DNA of 64,000 nt from Microbacterium schleiferi (GTDB lineage Bacteria > Actinomycetota > Actinomycetes > Actinomycetales > Microbacteriaceae), in NCBI RefSeq assembly GCF_015565955.1, contig NZ_CP064760.1, forward strand, positions 558,001 to 622,000, written 5' to 3'. Both the position numbers and the translations under genes were made by a program. Shown piece after piece: positions 8,730 through 18,260 of this stretch. The notes below the pieces were generated by a model. That model saw only the letters and a list, made by a program, of their open reading frames with translations. It did not search any database and had not been told where the DNA came from. Position 1 is the stretch's first letter. Each line of letters begins with the position of its first letter.

Positions 8730-9773
8730 GTGACGCGCGAATCTGCTCCGGGGGATGGGAGCTCAGCGCCCTCGACGGGCGATGTCCCGGCATCCGGCGC
8801 GGCAGAGATCGCGGGAGCGGATGCCGCGCAGCTCGCCCAGGAAGCACCGGCGGATGCCGCGCGCGAGCGACTCGTCGGCGGCATCTTCGCGTTCTCGGCC
8901 TATTTCCTCTGGGGCTTCCTGCCGCTGTATTTCATCCTGCTCGCCCCGATCAGCGGCTGGGAGCTGGTCGGATGGCGCATCCTGCTCTCGCTCGTCTTCT
9001 GCATCTTCCTGCTCACCGTCATGCGGGCGTGGCGGCCGTTTCTCGCCATCGTGCGCCAACCGCGGCTGCTCGGCTGGACCGCCCTGGCGGGGGCGGTCAT
9101 CTACGTCAACTGGCAGGTCTTCATCCTCGCCACCCTCTCGGGCCATGTCATCGAGACAAGCCTCGGGTACTTCATCAATCCGATCGCGACGGTGCTTCTT
9201 GGCGTCCTCGTGCTGCGCGAGCGACTTCGCCTGACGCAATGGGTTGCCATCGCGATCGCCGGTGTCGCCGTCATCGTCACGATCGTCGGCTACGGCACGG
9301 TGCCGTGGGTAGCTCTCACCCTCGCGGCATCCTTCAGCATCTACGGCCTGATCAAGAAGCGCATCGGCCCGTCGGTGGATGCCGTCAGCGGCCTCACCCT
9401 CGAGTCGGCCTGGCTCACGCCCCTTGCGATCGTGCTGCTGGTGGTCACGTCGCTCACGAGTGGTCTCACTGTCGGTGCCTACGGTGTGTGGCACGCCGTG
9501 CTGGTGAGCCTCGCGGGGGCCGCGACAGCCGTCCCGCTGCTGCTGTTCGCCGCCGGAGCGCGACGGGTGCCCCTGACCGTCGTCGGGCTGCTGCAGTTCA
9601 TTGCGCCGATCATGCAGTTCATCACGGGCGCATGGATCCTCGGTGAACCGATGCCGCCCGAGCGCTGGGTCGGGTTCGCGCTGGTCTGGGTCGCGCTCGC
9701 CGTCCTCACCGTCGACTCGCTCGTCTTCGCGCGCCGCTCGCGCGGAGTCAGTGACGTCGCCGAATACAGCTGA
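8730..9773 (+). CDS. rarD: EamA-family transporter RarD
   Basis: The 347-residue inner-membrane protein has about ten hydrophobic segments in two EamA repeats. Characteristic RarD stretches are FLWGFLPLYF, ELVGWRILLSLVF, NWQVFILA, ETSLGYFINPIATVLLGVL, FSIYGLIKK and GLLQFIAPIMQF. The first ~50 residues are an Ala-rich cytoplasmic extension. E. coli RarD was named for chloramphenicol sensitivity and its substrate is unknown. It is transcribed alone and converges on the copper operon. Confidence 0.9.
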   Translation: MTRESAPGDGSSAPSTGDVPASGAAEIAGADAAQLAQEAPADAARERLVGGIFAFSAYFLWGFLPLYFILLAPISGWELVGWRILLSLVFCIFLLTVMRAWRPFLAIVRQPRLLGWTALAGAVIYVNWQVFILATLSGHVIETSLGYFINPIATVLLGVLVLRERLRLTQWVAIAIAGVAVIVTIVGYGTVPWVALTLAASFSIYGLIKKRIGPSVDAVSGLTLESAWLTPLAIVLLVVTSLTSGLTVGAYGVWHAVLVSLAGAATAVPLLLFAAGARRVPLTVVGLLQFIAPIMQFITGAWILGEPMPPERWVGFALVWVALAVLTVDSLVFARRSRGVSDVAEYS

Positions 9774-9850
9774 CCCCGCTGCCACGGCCGACTGCTTCGC
9801 AGCCGTTCCGTGCGCTGCGGCGCCGCTCGCGCGCCCTCACCACCGTTCCG

Positions 9851-9899
9851 CTGTCACAAACTGCCGCATCCGTCGCCGGTGAGCGACAGTCTGTGACAG
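9851..9899. repeat. 17-bp-arm hairpin between convergent rarD and csoR
   Basis: CTGTCACAAACTGCCGC (9851-9867) is inverted as GCGACAGTCTGTGACAG (9883-9899), two mismatches. No T run follows. It may act as a bidirectional terminator or be another dispersed hairpin. Confidence 0.6.
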
Positions 9900-9942
9900 T
9901 CGAAGGGCCCGAAGCGGTGCCCCGGCAGCGCGTCGGCGGGTG

Positions 9943-10299
9943 TCAGCGCACGAAGCGGGCGATGGCGGCGGAGGCCTCGCGGATCTTCTCCTCGGCCTGC
10001 TCGTCGCCCTGGCGCGCGGCATCCACGACACAGTGGCGCAGGTGATCTTCGAGAAGGCCGAGGGCGACCGACTCCAGCGCAGCCGTCGTGGCACTGATCT
10101 GCGTGAGGATGTCGATGCAGTACTTCTCGTCCTCGACCATCGAACGGATGCCGCGCGCCTGCCCCTCGATGCGCTTGAGACGGTTCAGATACCGCTGCTT
10201 GTCGCCGATGTACCCGTGGTGCGCCGCCGGGTCGTGAGCACTGTGGTCGGCATCCGTCGCCTCACCCTCGTGCGCGGTCGTCTCGAGAGTGTCGCTCAT
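9943..10299 (-). CDS. csoR: copper-sensing repressor CsoR
   Basis: All-helical DNA-binding Cu(I) sensor of 118 residues. The CsoR core starts at [19 protein letters not shown] and has the C-H-C copper triad: Cys in EKYCIDIL, then His and Cys in DHLRHCVV. The N-terminal ~30 residues are His/Asp-rich. Its start overlaps the copA stop (ATGA), making it the last gene of copZ-copA-csoR. A palindrome matching CsoR sites lies in front of copZ (12909-12927), so autoregulation with Cu-dependent derepression is expected. Confidence 0.93.
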   Translation of the reverse strand: MSDTLETTAHEGEATDADHSAHDPAAHHGYIGDKQRYLNRLKRIEGQARGIRSMVEDEKYCIDILTQISATTAALESVALGLLEDHLRHCVVDAARQGDEQAEEKIREASAAIARFVR

Positions 10300-12673
10300 C
10301 GCGGGCTCCGTTCGTTCGTGCTTCTGCGTGACCCGACGACAGCCGGGTCGATGCTCTGAAAGCGGCGTAGTCGCAGGCTGTTACCGACGACGAAGACGCT
10401 GGATGCCGCCATCGCCGCCCCAGCGATCATGGGGTTCAGCAGCCCGAGCGCCGCGAGCGGGATCGCCGCGACGTTGTACGCGAACGCCCAGAAGAGGTTC
10501 CCACGGATCGTGCGCAGCGTCGCCCGCGACAGTCGGATCGCGTCCACCGCGCCCAGCAGATCCCCGCGAACGAGCGTGAGGTCCGAGGCCTCGATGGCGG
10601 CGTCCGTGCCCGTGCCCATCGCGATTCCGAGGTCGGCCTGCGCGAGCGCTGCGGCGTCATTGACACCATCGCCCACCATCGCCACGACCCGGCCGCGGGC
10701 CTGAAGTTGCTCGATCTGGGCAGACTTCTCGGCGGGCAGGACGCCCGCGATCACCTCACGGATGCCGACTTCATCGCCCACGCGCCGCGCCACCGCCTCG
10801 TGGTCGCCGGTGAGAAGAATCGGCTCCAGTCCGAGCGTGCGAAGCCGGGACACGGCATCCGCGCTGGATGCCTTCACCGAATCCGCGACGGTCAGGACTC
10901 CGCGAGCCTGCCCATCCCACGCCACGACGACCGCGGTCATCCCGTTTTCGCCGGCGCGCTCGACGGCTGCCGTGATCTCGGCATCCTGGCGCACCGACCA
11001 GTCGGCGAGCAGCCCGAGAGACCCGACCACCACGGCGCGACCGGCGACCCCCGTCGCGCCTCGCCCCGCAACCGACGAGAACGACTCGACCGCGGGAAGC
11101 CGATTCGCGGCCGTTGCATCGTCGGCCGCGACGGCGGAATCCGTGCCGTCCTCGGTACGCCGAGCTGCCGCCGCGATCGCCTGCGCGATGGGGTGCTCGG
11201 ATGCCGACTCCACCGCGCCCGCCAGGCGCAGCACCTCGGCAGCATCCTCGCCCGGCGACGGGGCGACGTCCACGAGGGTCATCTGTCCCTCGGTGACGGT
11301 GCCGGTCTTGTCGAGCACGACAGTGTCGACGCGCCTCGTCGACTCCAGGATCTGTGGTCCTTTGATGAGGATGCCCAGCTGCGCGCCCCGACCGCTGCCG
11401 ACCAGGAGCGCCGTCGGTGTTGCCAGCCCGAGAGCGCATGGGCAGGCGATGATCAGCACCGCGATCGCCGCGGTCAGCGCCATCGCCGTGCCGGCGCCGA
11501 TCACCAGCCACGTGACCAGGGTGCCGGCCGCGATGACGATGACGATCGGGACGAACACGCCAGCTACCCGGTCGGCGAGCCGCTGCACCTCGGCCTTGCC
11601 CGCCTGGGCCTGCTCGACCAGACGCGCCATCTGCGCCAGCTGGGTCTGCTCGCCCACGCGGGTGGCGCGCACGACGAGGCGGCCGCCGACGTTGACTGTC
11701 GCGCCGATGACTGCGTCACCCTCGCGGACTTCGACCGGCACCGACTCTCCCGTGATCGTCGAGGTGTCGACCGCTGACGTTCCCGACACGACGACCCCGT
11801 CGGTTGCGATCCGCTCGCCGGGGCGCACCACGAACTCGTCGCCGACCCGCAGCTGGGACACGGGGACGCGCAGCTCGGTGCCATCGCGCAGCAGCGCGGC
11901 ATCCTTGGCGCCGACCTCGAGCAGCGAGCGAACTGCCTGGCTCGCCCGCCGCTTCGCGCGCACCTCGAGGTAGCGCCCGAGCAGCAGGAACGTCGTGACC
12001 CCGGCCGCGACCTCCAGGTAGATCGTGTTCCCGGCCTCGCCCGGCTGTGCGATCCACGTGAAGCCGTGGGTCATGCCCGGCATGCCCGCTCCGCCGAGGA
12101 ACAGTGCGTACAGCGACCAGAGGTAGGCCGCCGAGACTCCCATCGATACGAGAGTGTCCATCGTCACGGCGCCATGACGAAGGTTGATCGCTGTCGCTCG
12201 GTGGAACGGCCACGCCGCCCACACCACGACGGGTGATGCCAGCGCCAGCGATGCCCACTGCCAGGAGGTGAACTGCAGCGCGGGGATCATCGCGAGCAGG
12301 ATCACGGGAACCGAGAGCACCGCGGCACCGATGAGTCGCTGCCGCAACGATGCCAGTTCGGGATCAGCGGCCGTCGACGGGTCGGCGGGCTCCGCGGCCG
12401 GCGGCGCGGGCACGGTAGCCGTGTACCCGGTGCGTTCGACCTCGGCGATCAGGGCCGCCGCGTCGGTGCCGCTTCCGCCCGTCGTCTCTGCCGTGGCGTC
12501 GTCATCGATGCGGACGACGGCCTTCTCCGTGGCGTAGTTGACGGATGCCGACACTCCCGGCATCCGGTTCAGGCGCTTCTCGATGCGCGCGGCGCAGGAG
12601 GCGCACGTCATCCCGCCGATCTGGAGCTCGATCGGCGCAGGGTGGCTTCCCCGAGCGGTGCGGCTGTGGTCAC
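10296..12673 (-). CDS. copA: copper-exporting P1B-type ATPase CopA (5' frame interrupted by an apparent 1-base deletion)
   Basis: Exports Cu(I) across the membrane. One N-terminal heavy-metal domain ([15 protein letters not shown]), about eight membrane segments, the TGES phosphatase loop ([11 protein letters not shown]), the CPC metal site ([13 protein letters not shown]), the phosphorylated Asp in [11 protein letters not shown] and the hinge [14 protein letters not shown] are all visible. As printed the frame begins in unrelated sequence upstream. Adding one C to CCCC at 12649-12652 connects it to a GTG at 12673 that overlaps the copZ stop (GTGA) and gives 792 residues. The stop overlaps csoR. 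Confidence 0.94.
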
Positions 12674-12876
12674 CGTCGCGCGGCCTGATAGCCGGCCTCG
12701 TCGACGGCGCTGAACACGGCATCGTCGTCGAGGTTCTCGGCAGTGACGGTCAGCAGGCCCGTCGACGCGCTGACCTCGATGGCAGAGACACCGGGGATGC
12801 GGGAGACCTCATCGCGCACGGCGTGCTCGCAGTGACCGCAGGTCATTCCGGTGACGAGGTACTCGTGGTGTGCCAT
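12670..12876 (-). CDS. copZ: copper chaperone CopZ (heavy-metal-associated domain)
   Basis: A single 68-residue HMA domain, [19 protein letters not shown], carrying Cu(I) to CopA and CsoR. Its ATG is preceded by GGAGGAG on the minus strand at good spacing. First gene of copZ-copA-csoR. Confidence 0.93.
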   Translation of the reverse strand: MAHHEYLVTGMTCGHCEHAVRDEVSRIPGVSAIEVSASTGLLTVTAENLDDDAVFSAVDEAGYQAARR

Positions 12877-12908
12877 GGCGGTTCTCCTCCGTGTGCGTGA
12901 GCCGAATC

Positions 12909-12927
12909 TATACCCCCAAGGGGTATA
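12909..12927 (-). promoter_or_regulatory. CsoR operator of the copper operon
   Basis: TATACCCCC AA GGGGTATA, an almost perfect palindrome with the poly-C/poly-G core typical of CsoR sites, 32 bp before the copZ start. Confidence 0.85.
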
Positions 12928-13116
12928 CGCCTCAACGATACGCCCACGCGCGCTCTTCCGCACCGCCGGTCACGACGGATCCGGGCGCCAGGTAACGATT
13001 CGACAGCGTTACACATCGTTAACGCACCGCAACACACGCGAGACCAGTCCACGGATAGGTTATTGGCACTATGCGGGCTCTTGACGGACCCGCATCCATC
13101 CACAGCAAGGAGCATC

Positions 13117-14385
13117 ATGGGCGTCTTCACACCATCCCGCGCAGGCTCGATCCTCGGCGGTATCGCCGTCGTCGGTGTCAGCGCGGTCTTCCTGGCGGGC
13201 TGCGCCGGCGACTCCGGTGGCGGGAGCGGTACCACTGACCCGTCCGAGTCCCTCGACCTCAAGATCGGCACTGCGCTGCCTGTCACGGGCAACCTGGCCT
13301 TCCTCGGCCCGCCGGAAATCGCGGGTACCGAGTACGCCGCTTCGGAGGTCAACGCGGCAAACGCCGGCGTGACCATCGAGATGATCCAGGGTGACTCGGG
13401 CGACACCGACAACAAGGCCTACGAGACCGAGATCCCGCGTCTTCTCAACGAGGGAGTCTCCGCGATCATCGGTGCTGCCTCGTCGGGTACCTCCCTGCAG
13501 TTCATCGACCAGGTCGTCGGCGCCGGTGTCATCCAGTTCTCGCCCGCCAACACGTCGGCGGCGTTCACGACCTACGACGACAACGGTCTGTACTTCCGCA
13601 CCGCCCCTTCCGACACCCTGCAGGGTGAAGTGCTCGGCAACCTGATCGCCGAGTCGGGCGCGCAGACCCTGGGCATGATCGTCCTCAACGACTCGTACGG
13701 CACCGGCCTGGCGGGCTTCGTGAAGGATGCGTTCGAAGCTGCGGGTGGCACGGTCGTTGCCGAGCCCACCTACAACACGGGTGACACGAACTTCTCGGCT
13801 CAGATCTCGGAGGTCGTCGCCGCCAACCCCGACGCGATCGCCCTGATCACGTTCGAAGAGGTCAAGACGATGCTCCCCGAGCTGTTCGCCGCAGGCGTGC
13901 CCGCCGACAAGCTGTACTTCGTCGACGGCAACCTCGCCAACTTCGGCAGCAACGGCATCGACGTGGGCGGTTCGCTCGAGGGCGCCAAGGGAACTCTCCC
14001 CGGCCTGTCGATCGACGCGATCACGGACTTCACCTCCTCGCTCCAGACCTTCTGGACCGACGAGGGCAACGACGAGCTGACGGAGTTCAGCTACGCCGCA
14101 GAGTCCTACGACGCGGTCGTCCTGCTCGCCCTGGCATCCCTGGCCGCCGGCTCGACCGACGGCGCGGCGATTGCCGACAAGCTGCAGGAAGTCTCGGGCG
14201 GTTCCGGTGACGGCACCACCTGCACCTCGTTCGCCGAGTGCGCCGAGATCATCAACAGCGGTGGCGTCGCCGACTACGACGGTATCTCGGGCAAGATCAC
14301 GTTCGATGACGTGGGCGACCCGACCGACGCGTCGATCGGCATCTACCAGTACACGGCCGACAACGACTACGTCGCGTACCAGTAA
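13117..14385 (+). CDS. livK: branched-chain amino acid type ABC transporter substrate-binding lipoprotein
   Basis: The 422-residue lipoprotein has a signal peptide ending in the lipobox VFLAGC (Cys at about residue 29). A type-I periplasmic-binding fold follows: LKIGTALPVTGNLAFLGPPE, the ligand hinge AIIGAASSGTS, and GMIVLNDSYGTG. It is assigned to the LivK/HAAT family, delivering hydrophobic amino acids or related solutes to LivHM. AAGGAG lies just upstream of ATG 13117. The permease and ATPase genes are downstream on the opposite strand, separated by an IS element. Substrate specificity is not predictable. Confidence 0.9.
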   Translation: MGVFTPSRAGSILGGIAVVGVSAVFLAGCAGDSGGGSGTTDPSESLDLKIGTALPVTGNLAFLGPPEIAGTEYAASEVNAANAGVTIEMIQGDSGDTDNKAYETEIPRLLNEGVSAIIGAASSGTSLQFIDQVVGAGVIQFSPANTSAAFTTYDDNGLYFRTAPSDTLQGEVLGNLIAESGAQTLGMIVLNDSYGTGLAGFVKDAFEAAGGTVVAEPTYNTGDTNFSAQISEVVAANPDAIALITFEEVKTMLPELFAAGVPADKLYFVDGNLANFGSNGIDVGGSLEGAKGTLPGLSIDAITDFTSSLQTFWTDEGNDELTEFSYAAESYDAVVLLALASLAAGSTDGAAIADKLQEVSGGSGDGTTCTSFAECAEIINSGGVADYDGISGKITFDDVGDPTDASIGIYQYTADNDYVAYQ

Positions 14386-14400
14386 GCCTCACGGCTAGCG

Positions 14401-14434
14401 AGCGGGGCTCCGACCTTCGGGTCGGGGCCCCGCT
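14401..14434 (+). terminator. hairpin terminator after livK
   Basis: AGCGGGGCTCCGACC, TTCG tetraloop, GGTCGGGGCCCCGCT. Very stable, with no T run, 15 bp after the livK stop. Confidence 0.75.
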
Positions 14435-14456
14435 CCCGCGTGGTGCAGCATCCCAC

Positions 14457-14539
14457 CCCGCCCGCGACCATCCGTCCCGCCCGCGACATCCGTCCCGCCT
14501 GTGGCATCCGTCCCGCCCGCGAGATCCGCCCTGCCTGTG
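14457..14539. repeat. tandem repeat of an ~18-bp unit
   Basis: Four and a half copies of CCCGCCCGCGACATCCGT and variants (the alternate form carries CTGTGG in place of CCGCGA). Confidence 0.8.
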
Positions 14540-14620
14540 GCTAACTCAGCAAAGCTGGGTCAGCCGGAGCAGTCGGGCAGGCGAGCGGAGCCGAAATCGG
14601 GTCGATTGTGAGGAGTTAGC
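14540..14620. repeat. 81-bp inverted-repeat element, family C copy 2
   Basis: GCTAACTC at the left end and TGAGGAGTTAGC at the right end. Same length and ends as 6542-6622; the interiors are much less alike. Confidence 0.75.
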
Positions 14621-14691
14621 GGCACCCTCGCGACGGCGAGTGTGCGTTGCTGGGCCGCGACTGTGGTGTCGCATCCGTCCCGGAAGCCGTA

Positions 14692-14752
14692 CGCGAGGGT
14701 CGCAACACGCCGCAGCGATCAACGTCTGCACGGCATGTTGCGACCCCTCGCG
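14692..14752. repeat. long hairpin (family G)
   Basis: CGCGAGGGTCGCAACACGCCG at 14692-14712 is inverted at 14731-14752 with one bulge and one mismatch, around an 18-base loop. A related GTCGCAAC arm occurs at 41597-41680. Confidence 0.75.
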
Positions 14753-14772
14753 TGAGGCGTCGGGCCTGCAGG

Positions 14773-16452
14773 CCTTAGCCTTGATCCACCGATGAGCCGT
14801 GGGGTTGAGCGGGCGCGGTGACGCAGAAATGCCCCTCTGATCAGGAAGAATAGTGATTGTCTAGACCGCTGTTCGACCGATCCGAGAGGCATCTCGTAGG
14901 TGCAATTCAAGCATGCTCCCGCTGCTGTGTCAGCGATGTTCGATGATCCGAATCTCGTGTCGGCCGCGGGTCTGGTCCCGATGCTCCGCCTCGCCCGTTC
15001 CGTGGGCCTCGACGAGCTCGCGCAGTCGAGGTTGAGCGTCCCGACGGACAGGGGCGCGAACGCCGGGTCGAAGGTGATGGCGCTGGTGGCGGGGATGCTC
15101 GCCGGTGCGGACTCGATCGACGACATGAACCTGCTCCGTCACGGCGGGATGGGGCGATTGTTCGATCGGACGTATGCGCCGTCGACGTTGGGCTCGTTCC
15201 TGCGCGAGTTCCGTTTCGGGCATGTCCGCCAGCTCGATGCCGTCGCTTCCCGGACTCTGGTGAACCTCGCCTCGGCCGCACCGCTGCTGCAGGTTCGGGG
15301 CGGTGAGCGGGTGATGGTGGATCTGGACGACACGATCGTCGAGGTCCACGGATACAAGAAGCAGGGCGCCTCGTTCGGGTACTCCGGCGTCCGCGGACTC
15401 AACGCACTCCTTGCGACGGCGTCGACGACCTCGTCAGCACCGGTGATCCTGGGTCAGCGGCTCCGGCAGGGGAAGACCGGCTCCCCGAAAGGCGCCGCCA
15501 GGATCGTCGGTGACGTCCTCGCAACCCTCCGCCGCATGAACATCGGGAGCAGTGTCCGGCCGCTGCTGCGGGCCGACTCCGCGTTCTATGGGCACGGCAC
15601 CGTTGGCACCGCGATCAAGTCCGGCGCGGACGTATCTGTCACGGTCCGGATGGACCCTGCGGTGAAGACAGCGATCTCGTCGATCCCCGAGGACGGGTGG
15701 GAGACGATCGAGTATCCGAACGCGATCCGTGACGAGGCCACCGGGCGGTGGATCTCGAAAGCCGAAGTCGCCGAAGTGCCCTTCGTCGCGTTCCGCTCCC
15801 GGAAGATCGCCGAACGGGTCGAAGGACGTCTCGTGGTGCGGCGCATCCCGGACCTGAACCCGAACAAGGTGGAGCAGCCGACCTTGTTCGACGTCTACCG
15901 GCACCACGCGTTCTTCACCACCACCGACAAGCAGACGATGGGCACCGTCGCGGCGGACAAGACCCACCGTGCCCACGCGATCATCGAACAGGTCCACGCC
16001 GATCTGAAGGGCGGACCGCTCGCTCACCTTCCGTCCGGGGTGTTCACCGCGAACAGCGCCTGGCTCGTGCTCGCGGTGATCGCGTTCAACCTCACCCGCA
16101 CCGCCGGACTCATCTCCGACCGCGCCGGGCGGCTCGCCAGAGCGACAACCGCGACGATCCGCCGCACCCTCATCACTGTCCCGGCACGCCTCGCACGATC
16201 CGCCCGGCGCATCACCATGCACCTGCCCGCGGCCTGGCCCTGGCAGGCCGCGTTCGATCGCCTGTTCACGGCCACCCACGCCCCACCACACGTCAGCACG
16301 AACTGACCACCGCCGCGACGACGGCCCGACCGAGAACACAGTGGACGACCGGGATGCGACGCCCGGAACACAACCCTGCCCGCGGCCGGTCAAAGCCGCA
16401 TCCATCAAGTCGAGCCCCTCGCCCAAGGCTCATCGGTGGATCGAGGCTTAGG
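14773..16452 (+). mobile_element. IS1380-family insertion sequence
   Basis: Complete element of about 1.68 kb. The left end reads CCTTAGCCTTGATCCACCGA (14773-14792). The complement of the right end reads CCTAAGCCTCGATCCACCGA (16452 leftwards), giving terminal inverted repeats of roughly 26 bp that differ at a few bases. One transposase gene fills it. I could not find a clear target duplication beside these ends. The right end contains the TAA stop codon of livF (16448-16450), so insertion occurred at the very end of that gene. Confidence 0.9.
14900..16306 (+). CDS. IS1380-family transposase
   Basis: DDE transposase of 468 residues. The family pattern is intact: VMVDLDDTIVEVHGYKK with the first catalytic Asp, LLRADSAFYG with the second Asp, and a C-terminal Glu in HAIIEQVHADLKGGPLAHLPSG, followed by a basic Thr/Arg-rich tail. 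No frameshift or internal stop, so it may be active. GTG start at 14900 within the element. The IS separates livK from livFGMH. Confidence 0.94.
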   Translation: MQFKHAPAAVSAMFDDPNLVSAAGLVPMLRLARSVGLDELAQSRLSVPTDRGANAGSKVMALVAGMLAGADSIDDMNLLRHGGMGRLFDRTYAPSTLGSFLREFRFGHVRQLDAVASRTLVNLASAAPLLQVRGGERVMVDLDDTIVEVHGYKKQGASFGYSGVRGLNALLATASTTSSAPVILGQRLRQGKTGSPKGAARIVGDVLATLRRMNIGSSVRPLLRADSAFYGHGTVGTAIKSGADVSVTVRMDPAVKTAISSIPEDGWETIEYPNAIRDEATGRWISKAEVAEVPFVAFRSRKIAERVEGRLVVRRIPDLNPNKVEQPTLFDVYRHHAFFTTTDKQTMGTVAADKTHRAHAIIEQVHADLKGGPLAHLPSGVFTANSAWLVLAVIAFNLTRTAGLISDRAGRLARATTATIRRTLITVPARLARSARRITMHLPAAWPWQAAFDRLFTATHAPPHVSTN

Positions 16453-17212
16453 CGCCGAGGGTGCCGAGGTAGAGGCCGATGACCTTCGGGTCGTTCAGCA
16501 GTTCGCGGCCGGTGCCGGTGTAGGCATCCTTGCCCTGGTCCAGCACGTAGCCACGATCGCAGATCTGCAGGCAGCGACGGGCGTTCTGCTCGACCATGAT
16601 CGTGGTCACGCCCGCCTTGTTGATCTCCGAGACCCGGAGGAACGCGTCATCCTGCCGGGCGGGCGACAGGCCAGCCGACGGTTCGTCGAGCAGGATGACA
16701 GCCGGGTCCATCATGAGTGCGCGGCTCATCGCCACCATCTGCCGTTCGCCACCCGACAGCGAGCCCGCCCGCTGGTTCAGTCGCTTGCCGAGCTCGGTGA
16801 AGATGCCGGTGACGAAATCCAGACGCTCGGTGTAGAGCTTGGGGCGCTGGAACAGCCCCATCTGCAGGTTCTCCGCGATCGTGAGGCTCGGGAAGACGTT
16901 GTTGTTCTGCGGCACGAACCCGACGCCCTTGGCGACGAGCTTGTTGGCCCGCAGGCCCGTGATCTTCTCACCGTTGAGCGAGATGTCGCCCTGTCGCACC
17001 TTGACCTGACCGAAGATCGCCTTCAGCAGCGTGGACTTGCCGGCACCGTTGGGGCCGATGATGCCGATCAGTTCGCCATCCCAGGCGGTCAGGGTCGCGC
17101 CGTTGAGGATGTTGACCCCGGGCAGATACCCCGCGTGGACCTCGTCGACCAGGACGACCGGCGTTCCCTCGCGGACGGGGGGACGCTCGTCGGTGGCGGC
17201 TGCATCGGTCAT
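16448..17212 (-). CDS. livF: branched-chain amino acid ABC transporter ATP-binding protein LivF
   Basis: The 254-residue ATPase has Walker A (GPNGAGKSTLLK), the signature LSGGERQMVAMSRALM and Walker B (AVILLDEPSAGLSP). ATG 17212 overlaps the proposed livG stop (ATGA). Its TAA stop lies inside the right inverted repeat of the IS1380 element, so the insertion just spared, or supplied, the end of the protein. It energises LivHM together with LivG. Confidence 0.94.
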   Translation of the reverse strand: MTDAAATDERPPVREGTPVVLVDEVHAGYLPGVNILNGATLTAWDGELIGIIGPNGAGKSTLLKAIFGQVKVRQGDISLNGEKITGLRANKLVAKGVGFVPQNNNVFPSLTIAENLQMGLFQRPKLYTERLDFVTGIFTELGKRLNQRAGSLSGGERQMVAMSRALMMDPAVILLDEPSAGLSPARQDDAFLRVSEINKAGVTTIMVEQNARRCLQICDRGYVLDQGKDAYTGTGRELLNDPKVIGLYLGTLGA

Positions 17213-18260
17213 GACTTCTCCGTCCCGGTGCCCGCGCCCGGTTCCTGCGTCTTTTCGGGGCGGCATCCGACTGCTGGTGGTGCGACTTCTCGTGTGACTT
17301 CTCGATGGCCTCGTCGAACTCCTGCGCTTCGCGCTGCAACTCGATGGCCGCGGTGTTGAGCTCGCCGGGGACGCGCCCGGTGACAACGCCCAGGTCGACA
17401 TCCTGATGCGACCCGAGATAGGCATCGATCACCGCAGGGTTCTGCATGACGGTATCGGGTGGGCCCTCGGCGACGATCTTGCCCTCGGCCATCACGACGA
17501 CCCAGTCGGCGATGTGACGGACCATGTGCATGTCGTGCTCGACGAACAGCACCGTCATCCCCTCGTCCTTGAGGTCAAGGATGTGATCCAGCAGTGACTG
17601 CGTGAGGGCCGGGTTCACACCGGCCATCGGCTCATCGAGCATGACGAACTGCGGCGAGCTCATGAGGGCACGGGCCATCTCGAGGAGCTTTCGCTGCCCG
17701 CCCGACAGGCTCGCGGCGAAGTCGGTCTCTTTCGTATCGAGCTTGAACTTCTTCAACAGCACGCGCGCGCGCTCTTCGATCTCGACATCCTGCTTACGCC
17801 ACAGGAACGGGAACAGCGATGAGAAGAAGCTCTCGCCGCGCTGACCCGTTGCGCCGAGCTTCATGTTCTCGAGCACCGTCAGCAGGCCCAGAGCCTTCGT
17901 CAGCTGGAAGGTGCGCACCGCGCCCATTCGCGACACCTTGAACGCCGGGACTCCCGCGAGCGCCGTCCCGTCGAAGGTCCACGATCCCTCATCCGGCTTG
18001 TCGAATCCGGTCAGCAGGTTGAAGAACGTCGTCTTGCCGGCGCCGTTGGGGCCGATGAGCGCGGTGATGGCGTTCCGGGGGATCTCGAGGTGCTCGACAT
18101 CCACGGCGGTGAGCCCGCCGAATGTGCGCTTGACGCCGTCGGCGATGATGATCGGGTCGACCTTCGCGACGCCGGGCCGGATCTCGACATCGGCGTCGCC
18201 GACAACATGGAGTCCGGTTGTCTTGGGGCGCGCTTCCGGCGCCAGCGGCTCATCGGACAA
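17209..18260 (-). CDS. livG: branched-chain amino acid ABC transporter ATP-binding protein LivG (3' frame interrupted by an apparent 1-base deletion)
   Basis: An ATPase with Walker A (GPNGAGKTTFFN), signature LSGGQRKLLEMARALM and Walker B (FVMLDEPMAGVNP), plus the LivG-type helical insert. It has a ~30-residue N-terminal extension and a long acidic C-terminal tail after AYLG. As printed the frame runs on across livF into Arg-rich nonsense. Adding one base to the GGGG at 17257-17260 turns the tail into a Glu/Thr/Gly-rich end that stops at 17209-17211, overlapping the livF ATG. Restored length is 350 residues. Confidence 0.93.

Larger units (their letters stand above)
14386..14899. other. 514-bp intergenic region crowded with repeats
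   Basis: In order: the livK terminator, ~18-bp tandem repeats (14457-14539), an 81-bp family C element (14540-14620), a 61-bp hairpin (14692-14752), and the left end of the IS1380-family element from about 14773. No gene is supported. Confidence 0.75.

Noticed and set aside
14457..14539. CRISPR array or integron attC cluster
   Set aside because: Direct ~18-bp units without unique spacers and no Cas or integrase gene nearby.
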